In this document: positions 26,503 through 38,458 of the stretch, in pieces | Layout of the letters: each line of letters begins with the position of its first letter | Numbering within the stretch: the first letter of the stretch is position 1 | Origin: Petrolisthes cinctipes | Lineage: Eukaryota > Arthropoda > Malacostraca > Decapoda > Porcellanidae | DNA length: 64,000 nucleotides | NCBI GenBank assembly: GCA_033782935.1 | Contig: JAWQEG010000490.1 | Location: forward strand, 2,510,001-2,574,000 | Direction of reading: 5' to 3' | The notes under the pieces: model-generated | What the model saw: the letters and a program-made list of their open reading frames with translations, nothing else | What the model was told of the DNA's origin: nothing | Database searches by the model: none | Translations under genes and position numbers: made by a program

Positions 26503-26650
26503 AGTATGTTTTGAGCATATATTTTGAAAATACTCTAACACGGAGTAGGCATGTACAGATCGCTTCTGGGACCCCTAAATATCGAATTTTCGGGTGTTTT
26601 GGGACTGAATTTGAGATATCGACTTTTTGGCACCTAAAAGATCGATTTTT
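26503..26650 (+). repeat. Monomer C1 (148 bp), 29-bp deletion form of the B-length monomer
   Basis: Positions 1-117 align without gaps to the B monomer, and the remaining 31 bases align to B positions 147-177. The missing part is exactly B positions 118-146, from aaacggg to gcacatat. The junction lies at 26619/26620 (gagatat followed by cgact). In the undeleted monomer ATAT occurs at 114-117 and again at 143-146, so the loss is a deletion between 4-bp direct repeats. Every C-type monomer seen in the window carries the same junction, so the event predates the amplification of the trimer. Confidence 0.95.
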
Positions 26651-27142
26651 AGCATGTTTTTAGCCTATATTTTGAAAATATTCTAGCACTGTACAGATTG
26701 CTTCTGAGACCCCAAAATATTGAATTTTCGGGTGTTTAGGGCCAGAATTTGAGATATAAACGGGTACAGAAGATGCATGCACATATCGACTTTTGGGCAC
26801 CTAAAAGATCGATTTTCAGTATGTTTTTGGCCTGTATTTTGAAAATACTCTAACACGGAGTAGGCATGTACAGATCGCTACTGGGACCCCAAAATATCGA
26901 ATTTTCGGGTGTTTAGGGCCAGAATTTGAGATATAAACGGGTACAGAAGATGCATGCACATATCGACTTTTGGGCACCTAAAAGATCGATTTTCAGTATG
27001 TTTTTGGCCTGTATTTTGAAAATACTCTAACACGGAGTAGGCATGTACACATACCTTCTGGGACCTCTAAATATCGAATTTTCGGGTGTTTTGGGACTGA
27101 ATTTGAGATATCGATTTTTTGGTACCTAAAATGTCGATTTTT
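26651..27142 (+). repeat. Irregular 492-bp trimer with A/B2 and C2/B2 hybrid monomers
   Basis: The first monomer (167 bp) has an A head with the 10-bp deletion and a B2 body. The second (26818-26994, 177 bp) begins like C2 (agtatgtttttggcc) but continues as B2. The third (26995-27142) is C2. The form fits an out-of-register exchange between B2 and C2. Confidence 0.88.
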
Positions 27143-30100
27143 AGCATGTTTTTAGCCTATATTTTGAAAATATTTTAGCACTGTGTAGGCATGTACAGAT
27201 TGCTTCTGGGACCCCAAAATATTGAATTTTCGGGTGTTTTGAGCCTGAATTTGAGATATAAACGGGTACGGAAGATACATGCACATATTGACTTTGGGCA
27301 TCTAAAATATCGATTTTCAGCATGTTTTGGGCCTGCATTTTGAAAATACTCTAACACTGAGTAGGCATGTACAGATTGCTTCTGGGACCCCAAAATATTG
27401 AATTTTCGGGTGTTTTGAGCCTGAATTTGAGATATAAACGGGTACTGATGATGCATGCACATATCGACTTTTGTGCACCTAAAAGATCGATTTTCACTAT
27501 GTTTTGAGCATGTATTTTGAAAATACTCTAACATTGAGTAGGCATGTACAGATCGCTTCTGGGACCCCTAAATATCGAATTTTCGGGTGCTTTGGGACTG
27601 AATTTGAGATATCGACTTTTTGGCACCTAAATGATCGATTTTTAGCATGTTTTTAGCCTATATTTTGAAAATATTCTAGCACTGTGTAGGCATGTACAGA
27701 TTGCTTCTGGGACCCCAAAATATTGAATTTTCGGGTGTTTTGAGCCAGAATTTGAGATATAAACGGGTACAGAAGATACATGCACATATTGACTTTGGGC
27801 ACCAAAAATATCGATTTTCAGCATGTTTTGGGCCTGAATTTTGAAAATACTCTAACACGGAGTAGGCATGTACAGATCGCTTCTGGGAACCCAAAATATC
27901 GAATTTTCGGGTGTTTAGGGCCAGAATTTGAGATATAAACGGGTACAGAAGATGCATGCACATATCGACTTTTGGGCACCTAAAAGATCGATTTTCAGTA
28001 TGTTTTTGGCCTGTATTTTGAAAATACTCTAACACGGAGTAAGCATGTAGAGATACCTTCTGGGACCTCTAAATATCGAATTTTCGGGTGTTTTGGGACT
28101 GAATTTGAGATATCGATTTTTTTGCACCTAAAATGTCGATTTTTAGCATGTTTTTAGCCTATATTTTGAAAATATTCTAGCACTGTGTAGGCATGTACAG
28201 ATTGCTTCTGGGACCCCAAAATATTGAATTTTCGGGTGTTTTGAGCCTGAATTTGAGATATAAACGGGTACAGAAGATACATGCACATATTGACTTTGGG
28301 CATCTAAAATATCGATTTTCAGCATGTTTTGGGCCTGTATTTTGAAAACACTCTAACACGGAGTAGGCATGTACAGATTGCTTCTGGGACCCCAAAATAT
28401 TGAATTTTCGGGTGTTTTGAGCCTGAATTTGAGATATAAACGGGTACTGATGATGCATGCACATATCTACTTTTGTGCACCTAAAAGATCGATTTTCAGT
28501 ATGTTTTGAGCATGTATTTTGAAAATACTCTAACACGGAGTAGGCATGTACAGATCGCTTCTGGGACCCCTAAATATCGAATTTTCGGGTGTTTTGGGAC
28601 TGAATTTGAGATATCGACTTTTTGGCACCTAAAAGATCGATTTTTAGCATGTTTTTAGCCTATATTTTGAAAATATTCTAGCACTGAGTAGGCATGTACA
28701 GATTGCTTCTGGGACCCCAAAATATTGAATTTTCGGGTGTTTTAAGCCTGAATTTGAGATATAAACGGGTACAGAAGATGCATGCACATATCGACTTTTG
28801 GGCACCAAAAATATCGATTTTTAGCATGTTTTGGGCCTGAATTTTGAAAATACTCTAACACGGAGTAGGCATGTACAGATCGCTTCTGGGACCCCAAAAT
28901 ATCGAATTTTCGGGTGTTTAGGGCCAGAATTCGAGATATAAACGGGTACAGAAGATGCATGCACATATCGACTTTTGGGCACCTAAAAGATCGATTTTCA
29001 GTATGTTTTTGGCCTGTATTTTGAAAATACTCTAACACGGAGTAGGCATGTACAGATACCTTCTGGGACCTCTAAATATCGAATTTTCGGGTGTTTTGGG
29101 ACTGAATTTGAGATATCGATTTTTTTGCACCTAAAATGTCAATTTTTAGCATGTTTTTAGCCTATATTTTGAAAATATTAGCACTGTGTAGGCATGTACA
29201 GATTGCTTCTGGGACCCCAAAATATTGAATTTTCGGGTGTTTTGAGCCTGAATTTGAGATATAAACGGGTACAGAAGATACATGCACATATTGACTTTGG
29301 GCATCTAAAATATCGATTTTCAGCATGTTTTGGGCCTGTATTTTGAAAATACTCTAACACTGAGTAGGCATGTACAGATTGCTTCTGGGACCCCAAAATA
29401 TTGAATTTTCGGGTGTTTTGAGCCTGAATTTGAGATATAAACGGGTACAGAAGATACATGCACATATTGACTTTGGGCACCAAAAATATCGATTTTCAGC
29501 ATGTTTTGGGCCTGAATTTTGAAAATACTCTAACACGGAGTAGGCATGTACAGATCGCTTCTGGGAACCCAAAATATCGAATTTTCGGGTGTTTAGGGCC
29601 AGAATTTGAGATATAAACGGGTACAGAAGATGCATGCACATATCGACTTTTGGGCACCTAAAAGATCGATTTTCAGTATGTTTTTGGCCTGTATTTTGAA
29701 AATACTCTAACACGGAGTAAGCATGTAGAGATACCTTCTGGGACCTCTAAATATCGAATTTTCGGGTGTTTTGGGACTGAATTTGAGATATCGATTTTTT
29801 GGAACCTAAAATGTCGATTTTTAGCATGTTTTTAGCATATATTTTGAAAATATTTTAGCACTGTGTAGGCATGTACAGATTGCTTCTGGGACCCCAAAAT
29901 ATTGAATTTTCGGGTGTTTTGAGCCTGAATTTGAGATATAAACGGGTACAGAAGATACATGCACATATTGACTTTGGGCATCTAAAATATCGATTTTCAG
30001 CATGTTTTGGGCCTGTATTTTGAAAATACTCTAACACTGAGTAGGCATGTACAGATTGCTTCTGGGACCCCAAAATATTGAATTTTCGGGTGTTTTGAGC

Positions 30101-31000
30101 CTGAATTTGAGATATAAACGGGTACTGATGATGCATGCACATATCGACTTTTGTGCACCTAAAAGATCGATTTTCAGTATGTTTTGAGCATGTATTTTGA
30201 AAATAATCTAACACGGAGTAGGCATGTATAGATCACTTCTGGGACCCCTAAATATCGAATTTTCGGGTGTTTTGGGACTGAATTTGAGATATCGACTTTT
30301 TGGCACCTAAAAGATCGATTTTTAGCATGTTTTTAGCCTATATTTTGAAAATATTCTAGCACTGAGTAGGCATGTACAGATTGCTTCTGGGACCCCAAAA
30401 TATTGAATTTTCGGGTGTTTTGAGCCTGAATTTGAGATATAAACGGGTACAGAAGATACATGCACATATTGACTTTGGGCACCAAAAATATCGATTTTCA
30501 GCATGTTTTGGGCCTGAATGTTGAAAATACTCTAACACGGAGTAGGCATGTACAGATCGCTTCTGGGACCCCAAAATATCGAATTTTCGGGTGTTTAGGG
30601 CCAGAATTTGAGATATAAACGGGTACAGAAGATGCATGCACATATCGACTTTTGGGCACCTAAAAGATCGATTTTCAGTATGTTTTTGGCCTGTATTTTG
30701 AAAATACTCTAACACGGAGTAGGCATGTACAGATACCTTCTGGGACCTCTAAATATCGAATTTTCGGGTGTTTTGGGACTGAATTTGAGATATCGATTTT
30801 TTGGTACCTAAAATGTCGATTTTTAGCATGTTTTTAGCCTATATTTTGAAAATATTCTAGCACTGTGTAGGCATGTACAGATTGCTTCTGGGACCCCAAA
30901 ATCTTGAATTTTCGGGTGTTTTGAGCCTGAATTTGAGATATAAACGGGTACAGAAGATACATGCACATATTGTCTTTGGGCATCTAAAATATCGATTTTC
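27143..31000 (+). repeat. Trimers alternating class I and II, with one 675-bp tetramer
   Basis: A starts lie at 27143, 27644, 28145, 28646, 29148, 29823, 30324 and 30825. Lengths are 501, 501, 501, 502, 675, 501, 501 and 501. The class order is I, II, I, II, tetramer, I, II, I. The class I B monomers here carry ggtactgatgatgc instead of ggtactgaagatgc; this variant continues to about 37.8 kb and I did not see it outside this stretch. The tetramer at 29148 lacks three bases in aaatattagcac. Confidence 0.92.
30324..30824 (+). repeat. Reference class II trimer A2-B2-C2 (501 bp)
   Basis: A2 is 30324-30499, B2 is 30500-30676 and C2 is 30677-30824. Class II marks are: the A2 tail gggcaccaaaaatatcg; B2 with cacggagtagg, gatcgcttctggg, and gtgtttagggccagaat in place of gtgttttgagcctgaat; and C2 starting agtatgtttttggcc, with gataccttctgggacctct and a tail of aaaatgtcgattttt. 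It is flanked on both sides by class I trimers (29823 and 30825). Confidence 0.94.
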
Positions 31001-33329
31001 AGCATGTTTTGGGCCTGTATTTTGAAAATACTCTAACACTGAGTAGGCATGTACAGATTTCTTCTGGGACCCCAAAATATTGAATTTTCGGGTGTTTTGA
31101 GCCTGAATTTGAGATATAAACGGGTACTGATGATGCATGCACATATCGACTTTTGTGCACCTAAAAGATCGATTTTCAGTATGTTTTGAGCATGTATTTT
31201 GAAAATACTCTAACATTGAGTAGGCATGTACAGATCGCTTCTGGGACCCCTAAATATCGAATTTTCGGGTGTTTTGGGACTGAATTTGAGATATCGACTT
31301 TTTGGCACCTAAAAGATCGATTTTTAGCATGTTTTTAGCCTATATTTTGAAAATATTCTAGCACTGAGTAGGCATGTACAGATTGCTTCTGGGACCCCAA
31401 AATATTGAATTTTCGGGTGTTTTGAGCCTGAATTTGAGATATAAACGGGTACAGAAGATACATGCACATATTGACTTTGGGCACCAAAAATATCGATTTT
31501 CAGCATGTTTTGGGCCTGAATTTTGAAAATACTCTAACACGGAATCGGCATGTACAGATCGCTTCTGGGAACCCAAAATATCGAATTTTCGGGTGTATAG
31601 GGCCAGAATTTGAGATATAAACGGGTACAGAAGATGCATGCACATATCGACTTTTGGGCACCTAAAAGATTGATTTTCAGTATGTTTTTGGCCTGCATTT
31701 TGAAAATACTCTAACACGGAGTAAGCATGTACAGATACCTTCTGGGACCTCTAAATATCGAATTTTCGGGTGTTTTGGGACTGAATTTGAGATATCGATT
31801 TTTTTGCACCTAAAATGTCGATTTTTAGCATGTTTTTAGTCTATATTTTGAAAATATTCTAGCACTGTGTAGGCATGTACAGATTGCTTCTGGGACCCCA
31901 AAATATTGAATTTTCGGGTGTTTTGAGCCTGAATTTGAGATATAAACGGGTACAGAAGATACATGCACATATTGACTTTGGGCATCTAAAATATCGATTT
32001 TCAGCATGTTTTGGGCCTGTATTTTGAAAATACTCTAACACTGAGTAGGCATGTACAGATTGCTTCTGGGACCCCAAAATATTGAATTTTCGGGTGTTTT
32101 GAGCCTGAATTTGAGATATAAACGGGTACTGATGATGCATGCACATATCGACTTTTGTGCACCTAAAAGATCGATTTTCAGTATGTTTTGAGCATGTATT
32201 TTGAAAATACTCTAACACGGAGTAGGCATGTACAGATCTCTTCTGGGACCCCTAAATATCGAATTTTCGGGTGTTTTGGGACTGAATTTGAGATATCGAC
32301 TTTTTGGCACCTAAAAGATCGATTTTTAGCATGTTTTTAGCCTATATTTTGAAAATATTCTAGCACTGAGTAGGCATGTACAGATTGCTTCTGGGACCCC
32401 AAAATATTGAATTTTCGGGTGTTTTAAGCCTGAATTTGAGATATAAACGGGTACAGAAGATACATGCACATATTGACTTTGGGCACCAAAAATATCGATT
32501 TTCAGCATGTTTTGGGCCTAAATTTTGAAAATACTCTAACACGGAGTAGGCATTTAGAGATCGCTTCTGGGACCCCAAAATATCGAATTTTCGGGTGTTT
32601 AGGGCCAGAATTTGAGATATAAACGGGTACAGAAGATGCATGCACATATCGACTTTTGGGCACCTAAAAGATCGATTTTCAGTATGTTTTTGGCCTGTAT
32701 TATGAAAATACTCTATCACGGAGTAGGCATGTACAGATACCTTCTGGGACCTCTAAATATCGAATTTTCGGGTGTTTTGGGACTGAATTTGAGATATCGA
32801 TTTTTTGGCACCTAAAATGTCGATTTTTAGCATGTTTTTAGCCTATATTTTGAAAATATTCTAGCACTGTGTAGGCATGTACAGATTGCTTCTGGAACCC
32901 CAAAATATTGAATTTTCGGGTGTTTTGAGCCTGAATTTGAGATATAAACGGGTACAGAAGATACATGCACATATTGACTTTGGGCATCTAAAATATCGAT
33001 TTTCAGCATGTTTTGGGCCTGTATTTTGAAAATACTCTAACACTGAGTAGGCATGTACAGATTGCTTCTGGGACCCCAAAATATTGAATTTTCGGGTGTT
33101 TTGAGCCTGAATTTGAGATATAAACGGGTACTGATGATGCATGCACATATCGACTTTTGTGCACCTAAAAGATCGATTTTCAGTATGTTTTGAGCATGTA
33201 TTTTGAAAATACTCTAACACGGAGTAGGCATGTACAGATCGCTTCTGGGACCCCTAAATATCGAATTTTCGGGTGTTTTGGGACTGAATTTGAGATATCG
33301 ACTTTTTGGCACCTAAAAGATCGATTTTT

Positions 33330-33756
33330 AGCATGTTTTTAGCCTATATTTTGAAAATATTCTAGCACTGAGTAGGCATGTACAGATTGCTTCTGGGACC
33401 CCAAAATATTGAATTTTCGGGTGTTTTAAACCGGAATTTGAGATATAAACGGGTACAGAAGATACATGCACATATTGACTTTGGGCACCAAAAATATAGA
33501 TTTTCAAATATCGAATTTTCGGGTGTTTAGGGCCAGAATTTGAGATATAAACGGGTACAGAAGATGCATGCACATATCGACTTTTGGGCACCTAAAAGAT
33601 CGATTTTCAGTATGTTTTTGGCCTGTATTTTGAAAATACTCTATCACGGAGTAGGCATGTACAGATACCTTCTGGGACCTCTAAATATCGAATTTTCGGG
33701 TGTTTTGGGACTGAATTTGAGATATCGATTTTTTGGCACCTAAAATGTCGATTTTT
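33330..33756 (+). repeat. 427-bp truncated class II trimer (74-bp deletion)
   Basis: The A2 tail reads aaaaatatagattttca and runs straight into aatatcgaattttcggg of B2. Compared with the intact unit at 32328, exactly 74 bp are gone (B2 positions 2 to about 75). Only a single A is shared at the junction. The identical unit lies at 37059-37485. Confidence 0.92.
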
Positions 33757-34228
33757 AGCATGTTTTTAGCCTATATTTTGAAAATATTCTAGCACTGTGT
33801 AGGCATGTACAGATTGCTTCTGGAACCCCAAAATATTGAATTTTCGGGTGTTTTGAGCCTGAATTTGAGATATAAACGGGTACAGAAGATACATGCACAT
33901 ATTGACTTTGGGCATCTAAAATATCGATTTTCAGCATGTTTTGCGCCTGTATTTTGAAAATTGCTTCTGGGACCCCAAAATATTGAATTTTCGGGTGATT
34001 TGAGCCTGAATTTGAGATATAAACGGGTACTGATGATGCATACACATATCGACTTTTGTGCACCTAAAAGATCGATTTTCAGTATGTTTTGAGCATGTAT
34101 TTTGAAAATACTCTAACACAGTTTAGGCATGTACAGATCGCTTCTGGGACCCCTAAATATCGAATTTTCGGGTGTTTTGGGACTGAATTTGAGATATCGA
34201 CTTTTTGGCACCTAAAAGATCGATTTTT
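33757..34228 (+). repeat. 472-bp truncated class I trimer (29-bp deletion in B1)
   Basis: B1 reads tattttgaaaattgcttctggg, so positions 30-58 are missing between two AT dinucleotides (28-29 and 57-58). The preceding tgttttgcgcctg variant is also private. The same unit lies at 37486-37957. This loss is distinct from the 29-bp loss that defines C monomers. Confidence 0.92.
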
Positions 34229-34729
34229 AGCATGTTTTTAGCCTATATTTTGAAAATATTCTAACACTGAGTAGGCATGTACAGATTGTTTCTGGGACCC
34301 CAAAATATTGAATTTTCGGGTGTTTTGAGCCTGAATTTGAGATATAAACGGGTACAGAAGATACATGCACATATTGACTTTGGGCACCAAAAATATCGAT
34401 TTTTAGCATGTTTTGGGCCTGAATTTTGAAAATACTCTAACACGGAGTAGGCATGTACAGATCGCTTCTAGGACCCCAAAATATCGAATTTTCGGGTGTT
34501 TAGGGCCAGAATTTGAGATATAAACGGGTACAGAAGATGCATGCACATATCGACTTTTGGGCACCTAAAAGATCGATTTTCAGTATGTTTTTGGCCTGTA
34601 TTTTGAAAATACTCTAACACGGAGTAAGCATGTACAGATACCTTCTGGGACTTCTAAATATCGAATTTTCGGGTGTTTTGGGACTGAATTTGAGATATCG
34701 ATTTTTTGGCACCTAAAATGTCGATTTTT

Positions 34730-37700
34730 AGCATGTTTTTAGCCTATATTTTGAAAATATTCTAGCACTGTGTAGGCATGTACAGATTGCTTCTGGGACC
34801 CCAAAATATTGAATTTTCGGGTGTTTTGAGCCTGAATTTGAGATATAAACGGGTACTGATGATGCATGCACATATCGACTTTTGTGCACCTAAAAGATCG
34901 ATTTTCACTATGTTTTGAGCATGTATTTTGAAAATACTCTAACATTGAGTAGGCATGTACAGATCGCTTCTGGGACCCCTAAATATCGAATTTTCGGGTG
35001 TTTTGGGATTGAATTTGAGATATCGACTTTTTGGCACCTAAAAGATCGATTTTTAGCATGTTTTTAGCCTATATTTTGAAAATATTCTAGCACTGAGTAG
35101 GCATGTACAGATTGCTTCTGGGACCCCAAAATATTGAATTTTCGGGTGTTTTGAGCCTGAATTTGAGATATAAACGGGTACAGAAGATACATGCACATAT
35201 TGACTTTGGGCACCAAAAATATCGATTTTCAGCATGTTTTGGGCCTGAATTTTGAAAATACTCTAACACGGAATCGGCATGTACAGATCGCTTCTGGGAA
35301 CCCAAAATATCGAATTTTCGGGTGTTTAGGGCCAGAATTTGAGATATAAACGGGTACAGAAGATGCATGCACATATCGACTTTTTGGCACCTAAAAGATT
35401 GATTTTCAGTATGTTTTTGGCCTGCATTTTGAAAATACTCTAACACGGAGTAAGCATGTACAGATACCTTCTGGGACCTCTAAATATCGAATTTTCGGGT
35501 GTTTTGGGACTGAATTTGAGATATCGATTTTTTTGCACCTAAAATGTCGATTTTTAGCATGTTTTTAGCCTATATTTTGAAAATATTCTAGCACTGTGTA
35601 GGCATGTACAGATTGCTTCTGGGACCCCAAAATATTGAATTTTCGGGTGTTTTGAGCCTGAATTTGAGATATAAACGGGTACAGAAGATACATGCACATA
35701 TTGACTTTGGGCATCTAAAATATCGATTTTCAGCATGTTTTGGGCCTGTATTTTGAAAATACTCTAACACTGAGTAGGCATGTACAGATTGCTTCTGGGA
35801 CCCCAAAATATTGAATTTTCGGGTGTTTTGAGCCTGAATTTGAGATATAAACGGGTACTGATGATGCATGCACATATCGACTTTTGTGCACCTAAAAGAT
35901 CGATTTTCACTATGTTTTGAGCATGTATTTTGAAAATACTCTAACACGGAGTAGGCATGTACAGATCGCTTCTGGGACCCCTAAATATCGAATTTTCGGG
36001 TGTTTTGGGACTGAATTTGAGATATCGACTTTTTGGCACCTAAAAGATCGATTTTTAGCATGTTTTTAGCCTATATTTTGAAAATATTCTAGCACTGAGT
36101 AGGCATGTACAGATTGCTTCTGGGATCCCAAAATATTGAATTTTCGGGTGTTTTAAACCTGAATTTGAGATATAAACGGGTACAGAAGATACATGCACAT
36201 ATTGACTTTGGGCACCAAAAATATCGATTTTCAGCATGTTTTGGGCCTAAATTTTGAAAATACTCTAACACGGAGTAGGCATTTAGAGATCGCTTCTGGG
36301 ACCCCAAAATATCGAATTTTCGGGTGTTTAGGGCCAGAATTTGAGATATAAACGGGTACAGAAGATGCATGCACATATCGACTTTTGGGCACCTAAAAGA
36401 TCGATTTTCAGTATGTTTTTGGCCTGTATTATGAAAATACTCTATCACGGAGTAGGCATGTACAGATACCTTCTGGGACCTCTAAATATCGAATTTTCGG
36501 GTGTTTTGGGACTGAATTTGAGATATCGATTTTTTGGCACCTAAAATGTCGATTTTTAGCATGTTTTTAGCCTATATTTTGAAAATATTCTAGCACTGTG
36601 TAGGCATGTACAGATTGCTTCTGGAACCCCAAAATATTGAATTTTCGGGTGTTTTGAGCCTGAATTTGAGATATAAACGGGTACAGAAGATACATGCACA
36701 TATTGACTTTGGGCATCTAAAATATCGATTTTCAGCATGTTTTGGGCCTGTATTTTGAAAATACTCTAACACTGAGTAGGCATGTACAGATTGCTTCTGG
36801 GACCCCAAAATATTGAATTTTCGGGTGTTTTGAGCCTGAATTTGAGATATAAACGGGTACTGATGATGCATGCACATATCGACTTTTGTGCACCTAAAAG
36901 ATCGATTTTCAGTATGTTTTGAGCATGTATTTTGAAAATACTCTAACACGGAGTAGGCATGTACAGATCGCTTCTGGGACCCCTAAATATCGAATTTTCG
37001 GGTGTTTTGGGACTGAATTTGAGATATCGACTTTTTGGCACCTAAAAGATCGATTTTTAGCATGTTTTTAGCCTATATTTTGAAAATATTCTAGCACTGA
37101 GTAGGCATGTACAGATTGCTTCTGGGACCCCAAAATATTGAATTTTCGGGTGTTTTAAGCCGGAATTTGAGATATAAACGGGTACAGAAGATACATGCAC
37201 ATATTGACTTTGGGCACCAAAAATATAGATTTTCAAATATCGAATTTTCGGGTGTTTAGGGCCAGAATTTGAGATATAAACGGGTACAGAAGATGCATGC
37301 ACATATCGACTTTTGGGCACCTAAAAGATCGATTTTCAGTATGTTTTTGGCCTGTATTTTGAAAATACTCTATCACGGAGTAGGCATGTACAGATACCTT
37401 CTGGGACCTCTAAATATCGAATTTTCGGGTGTTTTGGGACTGAATTTGAGATATCGATTTTTTGGCACCTAAAATGTCGATTTTTAGCATGTTTTTAGCC
37501 TATATTTTGAAAATATTCTAGCACTGTGTAGGCATGTACAGATTGCTTCTGGAACCCCAAAATATTGAATTTTCGGGTGTTTTGAGCCTGAATTTGAGAT
37601 ATAAACGGGTACAGAAGATACATGCACATATTGACTTTGGGCATCTAAAATATCGATTTTCAGCATGTTTTGCGCCTATATTTTGAAAATTGCTTCTGGG

Positions 37701-38458
37701 ACCCCAAAATATTGAATTTTCGGGTGATTTGAGCCTGAATTTGAGATATAAACGGGTACTGATGATGCATACACATATCGACTTTTGTGCACCTAAAAGA
37801 TCGATTTTCAGTATGTTTTGAGCATGTATTTTGAAAATACTCTAACACAGTTTAGGCATGTACAGATCGCTTCTGGGACCCCTAAATATCGAATTTTCGG
37901 GTGTTTTGGGACTGAATTTGAGATATCGACTTTTTGGCACCTAAAAGATCGATTTTTAGCATGTTTTTAGCCTATATTTTGAAAATATTCTAACACTGAG
38001 TAGGCATGTACAGATTGTTTCTGGGACCCCAAAATATTGAATTTTCGGGTGTTTTGAGCCTGAATTTGAGATATAAACGGGTACAGAAGATACATGCACA
38101 TATTGACTTTGGGCACCAAAAATATCGATTTTTAGCATGTTTTGGGCCTGAATTTTGAAAATACTCTAACACGGAGTAGGCATGTACAGATCGCTTCTAG
38201 GACCCCAAAATATCGAATTTTCGGGTGTTTAGGGCCATAATTTGAGATATAAACGGGTACAGAAGATGCATGCACATATCGACTTTTGGGCACCTAAAAG
38301 ATCGATTTTCAGTATGTTTTTGGCCTGTATTTTGAAAATACTCTAACACGGAGTAAGCATGTACAGATACCTTCTGGGACTTCTAAATATCGAATTTTCG
38401 GGTGTTTTGGGACTGAATTTGAGATATCGATTTTTTGGCACCTAAAATGTCGATTTTT
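34730..38458 (+). repeat. 3729-bp HOR, copy 2 of 2
   Basis: The unit lengths 325, 501, 501, 501, 501, 427, 472 and 501 sum to 3729. The first unit (34730-35054) is an A1/B1 hybrid plus C1, as expected where the end of copy 1 (in A) was joined to the B monomer at the start of copy 2. It shares all the private marks of copy 1, including both large deletions (junctions 37235/37236 and 37690/37691). After 38458 the marks stop. Confidence 0.94.

Larger units (their letters stand above)
24146..26650 (+). repeat. Five consecutive regular 501-bp trimers
   Basis: A starts lie at 24146, 24647, 25148, 25649 and 26150, all exactly 501 bp apart. Classes are I, II, I, mixed II and I. The unit at 25649 has a class I A tail (gggcatc) followed by B2 and C2, so its crossover lies near the A/B boundary. 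Confidence 0.95.
26150..26650 (+). repeat. Reference class I trimer A1-B1-C1 (501 bp)
   Basis: This is a clean example of the 501-bp class I unit, made of monomers of 176, 177 and 148 bp. Class I marks are: an A monomer with gtgtagg or gagtagg near position 41 and a tail reading gggcatctaaaatatcg; a B monomer with ggtactgaagatgc and gtgcacctaaaagatcg; and a C monomer starting agtatgttttgagc, with gatcgcttctgggacccct and a tail of aaaagatcgattttt. Its neighbour upstream at 25649-26149 is a class II-like unit. Confidence 0.95.
31001..34729 (+). repeat. 3729-bp HOR, copy 1 of 2
   Basis: From the A start at 31326 the unit lengths are 501, 501, 501, 501, 427, 472 and 501; the block begins 325 bp upstream, inside the previous trimer. 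Private marks recurring at +3729 include ggaatcggcatg (near 31551), gcatttagagatcg (near 32550), ctctatcacgg (near 32712), ctggaacccc (near 32893), a 74-bp deletion (junction 33506/33507) and a 29-bp deletion (junction 33961/33962). Confidence 0.94.
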
